From contig WRAX01000019.1 in NCBI GenBank assembly GCA_009779935.1, positions 1-52,182 on the forward strand: 52,182 nt of DNA, in the 5' to 3' direction. The notes under the pieces were generated by a model. The model did no database searches and was not told the DNA's origin. It worked only from the letters and a program-made list of their open reading frames with translations. Below are positions 32,680 through 40,152 of this stretch, one piece after another (within the stretch, counting starts at the first letter, position 1; every line of letters starts with the position of its first letter). A program made the translations under genes and the position numbers. Source of the DNA: Defluviitaleaceae bacterium (GTDB taxonomy: Bacteria > Bacillota > Clostridia > Lachnospirales > WRAX01).

Positions 32680-34245
32680 TTACACCCTCACATCAAAGGA
32701 ATACCGCTTGTTGCCCGTTTCAGGCGGCGGCGTGTTTTTGCGGAAAAACGGCACAGGCTCAACAGTAGCTTGGGATTGGCTAATGTCAAAGGTTTCGTCA
32801 ATCTTTTTGGTTTTTAGGCTCGTCATTATAAACCCTGCTTCTTTTAGCATATCTGACAGTTCATGTCCCTTTAATTTAACAGTTTTAAGGGTTTCGCCCG
32901 TGTCGGAGCGAAACTGAATATTAACATTGCGGTCGGTTTTGTTAACCAGCACCTCCACACGCCCCAAATAGCCCGTATCAAGCCCGATTAGGGCTGTGGC
33001 GTTTTTGCCACCACCCGCCTTATCCTTACCCGCCTTTTTCTTAAACACATGTAATTCCGCCAATCGCTCCCCTTCCACCCCTGTAAATGGAAATTGGAAA
33101 TACATTTTTGTTTCTGTTATATTGCGTGCAAAATCCACAATATCTGCCACATTATTGGCTTTATTGGCAAGTTCTGTTTGCCCTTCTTGCTTTGCAAGCT
33201 CAAATATTTCCTTGGAAATATTTCTTAAATTTTCCAAATATTCCATAGGCTGGGTCATTTGTGCGGTTTCGGTAGCAGGCGGTTGCAAGCTTTTTAACTG
33301 GTTTACAAGTCCCTCCCAAGCACCGGATTGCTTCGCCATTGCAAATTCGGGGCTATCCAAAATTTGTTTAACCTGCGCCAACTCCCCCATTATATTCATT
33401 TCGCCCTTCACCATACCTGTAAACATCTCCACAGTACGGTCGGTTGGCGCAAAATTATTATCAATTAAAAACTGGATATGCTCAAAGGGCGCATGGGGCA
33501 TGGAATACTTAAAAAACGCCGTGCGTTGCAATGTGCTTACATCTATAGGCATATTGCGCACAACCAAATCTTCAATAATGCCCGCATTGGCGGCGGTATG
33601 CTGCATATTGGCGGCGGTAAGGGCTTCTTTTACAATGCTGGCAGGCACCTTACTCTCCCCAATGCCGCCCCTCAAAAATTCTAACATTATCTGTCCCGGC
33701 TTGGTTTCCCGCACCAAAAATGCGGCACGATCCCCAATGCGGGCATCCGGCACAACCATAGAGCGGGCCGTTAGGGGCAACCCATCCCCCATTTTAAGGG
33801 TAATTGCGCCTTGTTGTATATCCAAAATCTCCGCAGAAAAGCTTTGGCCCGGCACCAAATCCACAAGGCTTTTAATTTGGGGTGGCTCTTTAACTTGCTC
33901 CATCATTTGCGCCCCGGAATTATCAGGGCTAACGCCTGTGGCAGCCTCCACGCCTTTTCCGGGAAAAACCGAGCCTATGGAGTCAATTATCAACATGGGT
34001 ACACCGCCTTCCGTGGGTATGGGTAGTAGGGACAATAATTTATTGCTTTTTGTATTTTTTGTTGCTAACTCTCCATGGTCGCTAAGTAGCAACTGATCCA
34101 CAACATCTGCCGGTGTAATGGGTGCGGGTTGGGGTTTTGTCGCATCCACCGGTTTTTCTATGTAAGATGCGGTTGCTTTGGGCAGGCTTTTTTGCGCTGC
34201 TTCCTTATCCCTTGCAGCAGACAAATTTGTGGATAAATTATTCAT
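32680..34245 (-). CDS. YlqG-like protein with flagellar hook-length control (Flg_hook) C-terminus
   Basis: 521 residues from an ATG at 34245, preceded by AGGAGGG. The N-terminus is polar and low-complexity (KATASYIEKPVDATKPQPAP). A beta-rich central part (GQSFSAEILDIQQGAITLKM) precedes a helical region, and the C-terminal TETKMYFQFPFTGVEGERLA ... GLDTGYLGRVEVLVNKTDRN ... IQFRSDTGETLKTVKLKGHE matches the hook-length control domain. It sits where B. subtilis has ylqG. ATGA overlap with the M55 peptidase. No signal peptide or membrane segment. Confidence 0.7.
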   Translation of the reverse strand: MNNLSTNLSAARDKEAAQKSLPKATASYIEKPVDATKPQPAPITPADVVDQLLLSDHGELATKNTKSNKLLSLLPIPTEGGVPMLIIDSIGSVFPGKGVEAATGVSPDNSGAQMMEQVKEPPQIKSLVDLVPGQSFSAEILDIQQGAITLKMGDGLPLTARSMVVPDARIGDRAAFLVRETKPGQIMLEFLRGGIGESKVPASIVKEALTAANMQHTAANAGIIEDLVVRNMPIDVSTLQRTAFFKYSMPHAPFEHIQFLIDNNFAPTDRTVEMFTGMVKGEMNIMGELAQVKQILDSPEFAMAKQSGAWEGLVNQLKSLQPPATETAQMTQPMEYLENLRNISKEIFELAKQEGQTELANKANNVADIVDFARNITETKMYFQFPFTGVEGERLAELHVFKKKAGKDKAGGGKNATALIGLDTGYLGRVEVLVNKTDRNVNIQFRSDTGETLKTVKLKGHELSDMLKEAGFIMTSLKTKKIDETFDISQSQATVEPVPFFRKNTPPPETGNKRYSFDVRV

Positions 34246-35078
34246 CAAACCCTCCTACTTAATGCCCGCACATGGTGGAAAAGCTCCAAGCCCATTTCTA
34301 TGGTAGGTGCTGTCCATTCCGCATTTTTAGGCGTTACAGTACCCTTCCAACTTATTTCTGTATTTGTATCGTATTCAAAACCATCACACAGCTCCATAGA
34401 AAAGTTGTAGGGCGGCAAAATTTCCACCACCTTGGCTTTGTTTGCTTGTTTTAGGGCTTTTATCACACCGTCATAAATCAGGGGATAGGTTTCGGCAGGG
34501 CTTGGCTCCCACCCTTTTGTCCTGCATTTTACGGGAATGGTCACAATACTATCGGACAACTCCAAAGCCTCCGCCATGGATGCTTGGCAGCCGATGTTAG
34601 CCAAATAGGGCGTGCCGCCAAAATTAAGTACACCCGTACCAATTTCTGCTATGTGCATCCCGTTGACAAAAATATTCTTAATAGGCGGTGATTGGATGGT
34701 GTGGGGGAAATACGAATCGGGTGTGTCCTGCCTTGCGTGTTGCCCCAAGGTGATAATGCCAAAAGCATCACGGCGCATCTGCCCCCTCATCTTGTCATAA
34801 TACATGCACCTATCTTCCACATCAAAAACCCGCACCATTGGGGGTAGTTTTTCCAAGATAATGTTAAATTCCGCATCGCCTGCATAATGAAAATCATAAA
34901 GCAAAATTTCATCAACACCAAAATCCTGCGCCGCTTTGCAAACCGCCAACATGTCGGATGTGATGCAGTCCCGTCCAAACTGCCGCCAACCCTCTGTCCC
35001 ATGATGCATCCAGTCCATATTATGGTCAAAAATACCGCTTGCACCTTCCATGTCGGCCAAAACAATCAATTGTCGCAT
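34245..35078 (-). CDS. M55-family D-aminopeptidase-like protein (DppA type)
   Basis: 277 residues. The N-terminal ADMEGASGIFDHNMDW carries the Asp-x-Glu zinc ligands of DppA; further family blocks are DEILLYDFHYAGDAEFNIIL, GIITLGQHARQDTPDSYFPH and FVNGMHIAEIGTGVLNFGGT. DppA cleaves D-Ala-containing dipeptides from cell-wall turnover as a self-compartmentalising decamer. In this window it lies between rnhB and ylqG, where most relatives have nothing, and it overlaps ylqG by ATGA. Confidence 0.85.
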   Translation of the reverse strand: MRQLIVLADMEGASGIFDHNMDWMHHGTEGWRQFGRDCITSDMLAVCKAAQDFGVDEILLYDFHYAGDAEFNIILEKLPPMVRVFDVEDRCMYYDKMRGQMRRDAFGIITLGQHARQDTPDSYFPHTIQSPPIKNIFVNGMHIAEIGTGVLNFGGTPYLANIGCQASMAEALELSDSIVTIPVKCRTKGWEPSPAETYPLIYDGVIKALKQANKAKVVEILPPYNFSMELCDGFEYDTNTEISWKGTVTPKNAEWTAPTIEMGLELFHHVRALSRRV

Positions 35079-35091
35079 AGCAACCTCTCCT

Positions 35092-35847
35092 TCACCTTAT
35101 AAAAGTTTTTCTATGTATAGGGCAAAGTCCGTAGGTTTTGATGGCTTCGATATGCTCTTTTGTTCCATATCCTTTATGGCGGGCAAAACCGTAATTTGGC
35201 CACTCTTCATTGTAATCCTCCATCAACTTGTCACGGGCAACTTTTGCCAATATGGATGCGCAAGCAATGCTGTGGGAGCGGCTATCCCCCTTTTCAATGG
35301 CAACGGATGGAATTTTTAGCTGCAAACCCATATGCCCATCCACCAAGGCAAAGTCCGCCGCAGGTAGCAGCCCTTCCACTGCCATTTTCATGGCTTTTAG
35401 CCTTGCTTGTAAAATATTTGTTTCATCAATTTCATCATTATCTATAAATGTAAGTTGGTGGGCAATAGCGGCCTCAAAAATCTTTCCTGCCAGCTCCTCC
35501 CGCCGCTTTTCAGATAATTTCTTAGAATCATCCACGCCTGCGATGGTAAGCCCTGTTGGCATTATTACGGCGGCGGCAACCACAGGCCCTGCCAGCGGCC
35601 CTGCTCCGGCTTCATCTACCCCGCAAATGGCGGCATAACGGTCAGCATACTTATGCTCGAAAAGCAGCATGCCTTCCACCCGCTTTGCTTCCATTATATC
35701 CTTAGTATGCCGCATTTTGTAACTTTCAACCATTTTACGCACACCCACCCGATGGTCGGCGGCAAAACGTTCCAAAAGCGGGGGCAAATCCTCCCGCCCG
35801 GCTCTATCTAACATCATCTTTATATCGGCAATTTTCACGGTTTTCAT
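35092..35847 (-). CDS. rnhB: Ribonuclease HII
   Basis: 251 residues from an ATG at 35847 (a GTG four codons later has better RBS spacing and is possible). Cleaves RNA in RNA-DNA hybrids and at single ribonucleotides. Acidic active-site residues are visible: GVDEAGAGPLAGPV (Asp78, Glu79), IAGVDDSKKLSEKRREEL, ALVDGHMGL, and SHSIACASILAKVARD. The first motif has Ala82 where the family normally has Arg in the GRG triplet that contacts the ribonucleotide. About 70 N-terminal residues form the extra domain found in Bacillus and clostridial forms. Confidence 0.92.
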   Translation of the reverse strand: MKTVKIADIKMMLDRAGREDLPPLLERFAADHRVGVRKMVESYKMRHTKDIMEAKRVEGMLLFEHKYADRYAAICGVDEAGAGPLAGPVVAAAVIMPTGLTIAGVDDSKKLSEKRREELAGKIFEAAIAHQLTFIDNDEIDETNILQARLKAMKMAVEGLLPAADFALVDGHMGLQLKIPSVAIEKGDSRSHSIACASILAKVARDKLMEDYNEEWPNYGFARHKGYGTKEHIEAIKTYGLCPIHRKTFIR

Positions 35848-35860
35848 CACCTCTTCAATA

Positions 35861-35889
35861 ATTATATCATAAAAAATAAGGGCACACAA
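35861..35889 (-). promoter_or_regulatory. Candidate promoter of the rnhB operon
   Basis: Minus strand TTGTGT, 17-nt spacer, perfect TATAAT, ending 14 nt before the start ATG. It overlaps the terminator of the upstream gene. Confidence 0.45.
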
Positions 35890-35898
35890 TGTGCGCCC
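35871..35898 (-). terminator. Intrinsic terminator after the MotA-like gene
   Basis: On the minus strand GGGCGCACA and TGTGCCC form a stem with a short TTG loop, followed by TTATTTTTT. Confidence 0.7.
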
Positions 35899-35923
35899 AA
35901 GCAAATTATATTATCAATGTTTA

Positions 35924-36394
35924 TTATTGTTGCTTAACCTTGTTTTCCGCCCACACCTTAACAGGAAACAGGATAAAGAAAGCGGTACCAATTGCATAAA
36001 CCAAAGATATGGTGCTTACAGCCAAATTCATGGCAGAAAATTCCGAACCATATTCCAAAAACATGGAAGGTAAAGTGCCGGATATAGAGGATGCAAGAAA
36101 CACAACCAAACCAGTAGCAAGGACAAACTTTATGTTTCCATTGACGGCACAAATTAGACCATCCAGCTCCGCTTTTGTAAATTTATGCTCTCTTCTAAAA
36201 CTATTGAAAATGTAATTTCTAAACAACTTTCCGCTACCTGTAATTTGCGAAAAAATTACCAATGGCACAGTAATAAAAAGGATGGAGGGCACATCAACCA
36301 TTATCATAATGCCCCCAAGGTCGTTTGCAGAATTTATCAAGCCTACAAGGCTAATTAGCAGTGTCATTAAAGCAAATCCGATAATCATTAACAC
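35924..36394 (-). CDS. MotA/ExbB-like four-helix membrane protein
   Basis: 156 residues from a GTG with GAGGTG upstream. Four hydrophobic segments are at about 2-22, 30-52, 88-108 and 125-148. MVDVPSILFITVPLVIF and the C-terminal MNLAVSTISLVYAIGTAFFI, then FPVKVWAENKVKQQ, resemble MotA-like proton-channel family proteins, but the large cytoplasmic loop is short and no MotB partner is adjacent. It could be a minimal stator-like protein or an unrelated one. Own terminator downstream. Confidence 0.5.
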   Translation of the reverse strand: MLMIIGFALMTLLISLVGLINSANDLGGIMIMVDVPSILFITVPLVIFSQITGSGKLFRNYIFNSFRREHKFTKAELDGLICAVNGNIKFVLATGLVVFLASSISGTLPSMFLEYGSEFSAMNLAVSTISLVYAIGTAFFILFPVKVWAENKVKQQ

Positions 36395-36449
36395 TTAATC
36401 ACCTCTCTCATAAAACTAATTATTGTAGCCTGCACGGAGCTGATCATCT

Positions 36450-36536
36450 CTATTTTTCTACCACCATTGTAAATGATCCCGCAGAAACAACCAAAGTTAG
36501 CACAAATGCTAACAAGCCAACAAATTTCTTTCTCAT
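36450..36536 (-). pseudogene. Signal-peptide remnant of a duplicated secreted-peptide gene
   Basis: A 28-codon frame, starting MRKKFVGLLAFVLTLVVSAG, is nearly identical to the first residues of the Cys/Trp-rich peptide at 37399-37692 and then ends at a TAG. The RBS and part of the leader present in the intact copy are missing here, and the upstream TTGACA has lost its -10 spacing. It is therefore a decayed paralogue. Confidence 0.7.
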
Positions 36537-36634
36537 ATCCCAATTATATGAATAGGAAGCACTTATTATATTATTGTATATGTCAAGACTTTATCCATAG
36601 TTTTCTAAAAAAGATTACGGCATCAACAAAATGC
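36460..36634. repeat. Direct duplication, decayed copy A
   Basis: This segment repeats 37616-37900: both share the signal-peptide coding stretch, GTATATGTCAAGACTT and TAGTTTTCTAAAAAAGATTA, in the same order. Copy A lacks about 80 bp in the middle (the leader and RBS) and about 20 bp in the promoter. Confidence 0.75.
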
Positions 36635-36663
36635 ATATTTTTATCGTCTCTGTTGATATTATA

Positions 36664-36696
36664 CCGTAAAAATAAAGACGCACAAAGTGCGTCTTT
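36664..36696 (-). terminator. Intrinsic terminator after the 224-residue secreted protein gene
   Basis: AAAGACGCAC / GTGCGTCTTT, a 10-bp stem with a 3-nt loop; on the minus strand it is followed by ATTTTTA. Confidence 0.85.
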
Positions 36697-36706
36697 GAAA
36701 ATCAGC

Positions 36707-37381
36707 TTACTCTAAAGTTATGACTACAAAACCAGTTTTTGGTAAGGCAAAATCGTAAGGTATCGGGCGAACTTCCATTGCTTCCAACATAGAATGCAAT
36801 ATTTCTTCCCCATCCCCATAACCACTAAGGTCCCAACCAATCATTGCGTAAAACGGTAATGCGCCGATATGGGCAAAGCCAAGAACTTCGGCGGCAGGAT
36901 TAATAATGCCTTCCGCTAAAAATTCTGTAAAAATCAAATCATTCATGTAAAAAAAGTTCTCTATCAGCCATCTGGTAGCAGCAACCTTATCAGCTATATA
37001 GTATTCAACACCCAAAGCTTGCACTAAATAGTCAAAGTCATCTATATAGGCTTGCCGTGTAGCGTGTTGCTGGCTAAATACCGGGCGGATTGTTGTGTAA
37101 ACCTCCAATAAATTGTCCGGTCCACAACCGTAGCATTGGCACAGTTGCGACATCTTCCAGCTAAATTCCACATATTCGTGCAATAGCTCTTCAAAATCGG
37201 TTATTGCATGTACCCTGTCGATAAAACTCCACTGAGCATAAGTCCTTTGAAAATTTAATGTGTAGAAATCAGGCCTCTCTTGCTCAACAACATAGGCATT
37301 CGCATGTAAGGCAAAGCCGCCAATAAGAACCGAAAAAGCAATCACATATGATAAAAGCCGTACGGATAGGTACTTTTTCAT
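36707..37381 (-). CDS. Secreted protein of unknown function
   Basis: 224 residues. Signal peptide at 1-30 (LLSYVIAFSVLIGGFALHAN then A). The mature part is acidic and aromatic-rich (DFYTLNFQRTYAQWSFIDRV; CQCYGCGPDNLLEVYTTIRP; AATRWLIENFFYMNDLIF), with a CQCYGCG cluster. The last residues are LPKTGFVVITLE: an LPxTG-like string but with no following membrane helix or basic tail, so sortase anchoring is doubtful. It lies 17 nt after the Cys/Trp-rich peptide gene (RBS AAAGGTG), probably as one operon. No family recognised. Confidence 0.65.
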   Translation of the reverse strand: MKKYLSVRLLSYVIAFSVLIGGFALHANAYVVEQERPDFYTLNFQRTYAQWSFIDRVHAITDFEELLHEYVEFSWKMSQLCQCYGCGPDNLLEVYTTIRPVFSQQHATRQAYIDDFDYLVQALGVEYYIADKVAATRWLIENFFYMNDLIFTEFLAEGIINPAAEVLGFAHIGALPFYAMIGWDLSGYGDGEEILHSMLEAMEVRPIPYDFALPKTGFVVITLE

Positions 37382-37398
37382 TGTAAATCACACCTTTC

Positions 37399-37692
37399 TT
37401 ACCAAAGTCCACAACCAGGCCAAGCAGGGCACATCCAGCAACCAATCCAGCATCCCCAAAAGCATCTGCATAGTCTACATATTCTGCCTCCGCCGCTACC
37501 ATCACAAGTTACAGGGTCTTGCCATGTCGCTCCCATATTGGGTTCGGATGATGGTTCTTGCTCTATCACAAGGACAAAGCCGGCTTCGTTTTCAATTGTA
37601 ACAAACATAGTTTCTGCCGCCATTGTAAAGGAGCTCGCAGAAACAACCAAAGTTAGCACAAATGCTAACAAGCCAACAAATTTCTTTCTCAT
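37399..37692 (-). CDS. Secreted Cys/Trp-rich small protein
   Basis: 97 residues. RBS AGGAGG precedes the ATG. Residues 1-26 form a signal peptide (LLAFVLTLVVSASSFTMA). A short region (FVTIENEAGFVLVIEQEP) and a Gly-rich hinge lead to the last 36 residues, which hold eight Cys and five Trp in C-x-C, C-W-x-G-C and C-P-A-W-P-G-C arrangements, ending GLW. The composition suggests a disulfide-rich or metal-binding extracellular peptide, possibly bacteriocin-like, but no family is recognised. An overlapping frame is also open, so a frameshift cannot be fully excluded. It is first in an operon with the 224-residue secreted protein. Confidence 0.55.
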   Translation of the reverse strand: MRKKFVGLLAFVLTLVVSASSFTMAAETMFVTIENEAGFVLVIEQEPSSEPNMGATWQDPVTCDGSGGGRICRLCRCFWGCWIGCWMCPAWPGCGLW

Positions 37693-37814
37693 AAAAACGC
37701 CTCCTAAAAAATAGTTTTTGGGAAGGCAGCGAAAATCGCTCGGTCGACCGTGCAATTTAGCAAAATTCTTTACACTTCCCAATTGCGTGAATGGGAAGCA
37801 CTTCTTGTATTGCT
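37693..37814 (-). ncRNA. Folded leader of the Cys/Trp-rich peptide gene (candidate switch)
   Basis: Between the promoter and the RBS the minus strand contains CTTCCC (37793-37798), GGGAAG (37775-37780) and again CTTCCC (37720-37725). The middle GGGAAG can pair with either, giving a short upstream hairpin or a junction that encloses CGGTCGACCG (37741-37750) and AGCGA / TCGCT (37728-37740). The two folds exclude each other. No known riboswitch class recognised. Confidence 0.45.
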
Positions 37815-37820
37815 ATATCA

Positions 37821-37849
37821 ATAATATCACACCTAATTGTATATGTCAA
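37821..37849 (-). promoter_or_regulatory. Promoter of the Cys/Trp-rich peptide operon
   Basis: Minus strand TTGACA, 17-nt spacer, TATTAT. Confidence 0.75.
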
Positions 37850-37934
37850 GACTTTTTTCCCATAGTTTTCTAAAAAAGATTACAGTATCAACAAAATACA
37901 AAATATTACAGTATGTACTTATCATCATTCCGTG

Positions 37935-37963
37935 TTGACTTTTGCAGTTTTTTGTGGTATAAT
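37935..37963 (+). promoter_or_regulatory. Promoter of the yjfB-surface protein genes
   Basis: TTGACT, 17-nt spacer, TATAAT, 18 nt before the ATG at 37982. Confidence 0.85.
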
Positions 37964-37981
37964 GGTGGCGGAGGTGATAGT

Positions 37982-38182
37982 ATGGATGTTATGAGCATTG
38001 CAACCCTTTCCATGAACATGGCACAACGGGATATTATGCAAGAAGTTAATATTGCCGTTATGCGCAACGCCATGGACCACGCCGAGCAAACTGCGCAATT
38101 TATGGCGGATATGCTTGCCGCAGCCCCTGTGCCGCCTGCGGGTTTTGACGGCATTGGCGGCAATTTGGATATTTTGATTTAG
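37982..38182 (+). CDS. YjfB-family putative motility protein
   Basis: 66 residues: MDVMSIATLSMNMAQRDIMQ, EVNIAVMRNAMDHAEQTAQF and a Pro-containing tail ending GGNLDILI. The family pattern (MDI-x-x-LS-x-x-x-SQ ... VG-x-x-VLKKA-D-x-x ... HLG-x-x-IDI) is clear. YjfB proteins are small, SigD-linked in Bacillus, and of uncertain function in motility. The promoter here is of the housekeeping type. RBS GGAGGTG. The surface protein gene follows after 52 nt. Confidence 0.75.
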   Translation: MDVMSIATLSMNMAQRDIMQEVNIAVMRNAMDHAEQTAQFMADMLAAAPVPPAGFDGIGGNLDILI

Positions 38183-38234
38183 GATGCACACCGCATGCTA
38201 CACGAGGAGCTAATGCCAAAAGGAGATGGTGCTT

Positions 38235-40076
38235 TTGAAAAAACCAAAACACAAGATCACAAAGCGATTGATTTCTATGATATTAGTTTTAATCATGGCC
38301 TCGTCGGGTTTTGTTATCCATTCAGCTTTGGGTGAGGAGAGTTATGGTGCCCATGACCCCTCCCAAGAAACGGACTATGCCTACGATACCTATGACCTTC
38401 CCAACTATTATGAGCTATATGAGCCCACCGTTCCGGAAAAGGAAGGGGTTGAGGAAAAACTTTTTGATTTACCCCTTCAACAAATGGTTTTAGAGGCTAC
38501 CCATGGTGCTGTTTTGCCATTGCTAAGCGCACCTCCCAACTTTTATCCGGCGTCCCCCTTCTCTCCCGCACTTATGCCGAGAATTACAATAGATTCCGAT
38601 GCGCCTGATTACAGAGATATGGTATTTGGTGAAACGCTTACTTACACCGTAAGGGTTTTTAACCCCAATGCCACCTATGCCGGGTTCGACTTTTGGGTTG
38701 ATATATGGCTGTCCACCGGCTTGCTAAATGCGGACTGGGCAAACAAAACCGTTACCGTAAACGGCACACCTTTTCCCATAATATATAGCGACCAATGGCC
38801 CGGTTTGCATAATGGCGTTATGGGCACTTGGTTTTCATTAAACTTAGATTTGCCTGCAAACAGCACTGTTTATATACACATCGAAGCAGAAATTACAGCG
38901 GGAATGGTTTCGGGCAGCGATATAACAATAGCGGGGCGTGCCGACCTTTTTGGGCCACACCCTTCGTTTGAACTGGAAAAGGCAGCCAATGTGACAACGG
39001 CAAGTGTTAACGACATTGTTGAATACACCATCGAAGTTAAAAACACTTGTTTTTTCTCTTGGGGCATTTTTGGTAGCCAAGTGCGTGTTGTTGATATACT
39101 TGACACGGATTTTGTAAGCCTTGTGCCAAACAGCATAAGTTTAAGCAACTTAAATATGGATCCTGCGCCGGGAAGCACGCCGGGGCAGGCAAGTTACAAC
39201 TTCGACCAAGCAACGGGTACAATTACTGTTACCATACCTAGGTTGCTGGCGCACGAAGTGCTTGTTATAACATATGAGGTGGAGGTGCTGGCCGCCGCAA
39301 ATAACAACACAATACACAACACAGCCACCCTTAGTAGTTCCAGTGATGGCGGCATAAATTGGATTAACATTGATTCATGTTTTGTAAATATACCCGTAGG
39401 TGTGGCACCGCCGCCTCCACCGCCGCCTCCACCTGACCCTCCTATCACTCTGCCGCCTCCGACGGAGGAAGTTGAACCGGAGCCGGAAGAAGAGCCGGAG
39501 CCACCTCCGGTAACTCCTCCTGTAACACCTCCACCCACTCCTCCTGTAACTCCACCATCTCCGCCGGAGGAAGAAGTTGAGCCGGAGCCGGAGGAAGAGG
39601 AAGAAGATGCAACCGAACAGGAACCGGAAGCCGAATTGGAGCACGAGCCGGAAGTTGATAACGATGATTCTTATGAACCTTATGTGCCAACTTTACCGGA
39701 TGACGCAACGCCACCGTCAGATGATGACACCCCATGGTATCAGGGTTATTATGTGGAAGATTTGATAGAGCGGGGTTATCGCCCTAACGATTTTGCCGAT
39801 ACCGAGAGCAATCCATTCTTTTCCATACCGTTTAGGGGAACCATAAGCGTAGAAGAATTGGAAGAACTGGGCTTTACAGCGGATGACTTCGGAGACAACG
39901 AAGGTAACCCCTTTAATGCGCCACGCCAAACTACCTATACCACCACATATGTGGTTGATACAAACCCGCTAACAAGTGATGGTTTTAATGTAATATGGTT
40001 AGTGGTGGCGGCAACAGGTTTTTCACTTTCAGCCTTTGGCCTTATCTATTTAGCAAAAAAGAGAAGTAAAGTGTAG
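38235..40076 (+). CDS. Large secreted surface protein with DUF11-like domain and C-terminal cell-wall anchor
   Basis: 613 residues from a TTG at 38235, which has AAAGGAG at proper spacing (an ATG three codons earlier does not). Order: signal peptide (RLISMILVLIMASSGFVIHS), a beta-rich adhesin region, a DUF11/isopeptide-like domain (ADLFGPHPSFELEKAANVTT, IVEYTIEVKN, ITVTIPRLLAHEVLVITYEV), about 110 residues of Pro/Glu/Thr repeats, two 26-residue repeats (RPNDFADTESNPF and TADDFGDNEGNPF), and a sorting-like end: NPLTSDG, a hydrophobic helix (VIWLVVAATGFSLSAFGLIY) and KKRSKV. Probably a sortase substrate exposed on the wall. Confidence 0.8.
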   Translation: MKKPKHKITKRLISMILVLIMASSGFVIHSALGEESYGAHDPSQETDYAYDTYDLPNYYELYEPTVPEKEGVEEKLFDLPLQQMVLEATHGAVLPLLSAPPNFYPASPFSPALMPRITIDSDAPDYRDMVFGETLTYTVRVFNPNATYAGFDFWVDIWLSTGLLNADWANKTVTVNGTPFPIIYSDQWPGLHNGVMGTWFSLNLDLPANSTVYIHIEAEITAGMVSGSDITIAGRADLFGPHPSFELEKAANVTTASVNDIVEYTIEVKNTCFFSWGIFGSQVRVVDILDTDFVSLVPNSISLSNLNMDPAPGSTPGQASYNFDQATGTITVTIPRLLAHEVLVITYEVEVLAAANNNTIHNTATLSSSSDGGINWINIDSCFVNIPVGVAPPPPPPPPPDPPITLPPPTEEVEPEPEEEPEPPPVTPPVTPPPTPPVTPPSPPEEEVEPEPEEEEEDATEQEPEAELEHEPEVDNDDSYEPYVPTLPDDATPPSDDDTPWYQGYYVEDLIERGYRPNDFADTESNPFFSIPFRGTISVEELEELGFTADDFGDNEGNPFNAPRQTTYTTTYVVDTNPLTSDGFNVIWLVVAATGFSLSAFGLIYLAKKRSKV

Positions 40077-40101
40077 TTTTTAATTATAATATAATATACA
40101 A

Positions 40102-40142
40102 ACACAACCCGCAAGCCTATGTGCCTGCGGGTTGTGTTTAAT
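40102..40142. terminator. Strong bidirectional terminator after the surface protein gene
   Basis: ACACAACCCGCA and TGCGGGTTGTGT form a 12-bp stem, followed by TTAATTTTATT on the plus strand. Confidence 0.85.
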
Positions 40143-40152
40143 TTTATTAAAC

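Larger units (their letters stand above)
37616..37900. repeat. Direct duplication, intact copy B
   Basis: Counterpart of 36460-36634; it contains the promoter, the folded leader, the RBS and the start of the Cys/Trp-rich gene. Confidence 0.75.

Noticed and set aside
36707-36741. LPKTG at the end of the 224-residue secreted protein as a sortase signal
   Set aside because: Only seven residues follow, with no membrane helix or basic tail.
37284-37505. The alternative frame overlapping the Cys/Trp-rich gene (VAAEAEYVDYADAFGDAG...)
   Set aside because: It has no RBS, runs into the next gene and is closed upstream by a stop; the Cys-rich frame is continuous from the signal peptide. It is kept as a possible refutation.
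38213-38335. A 40-codon frame MPKGDGAFEKTKTQ... with its own GAGGAG
   Set aside because: It overlaps the start of the surface protein in another frame and has no protein-like features.
39400-39660. Repetitive CCxCC and GGAxGAA runs as a CRISPR or tandem DNA repeat
   Set aside because: They are Pro- and Glu-codon runs of the surface-protein stalk with irregular spacing.
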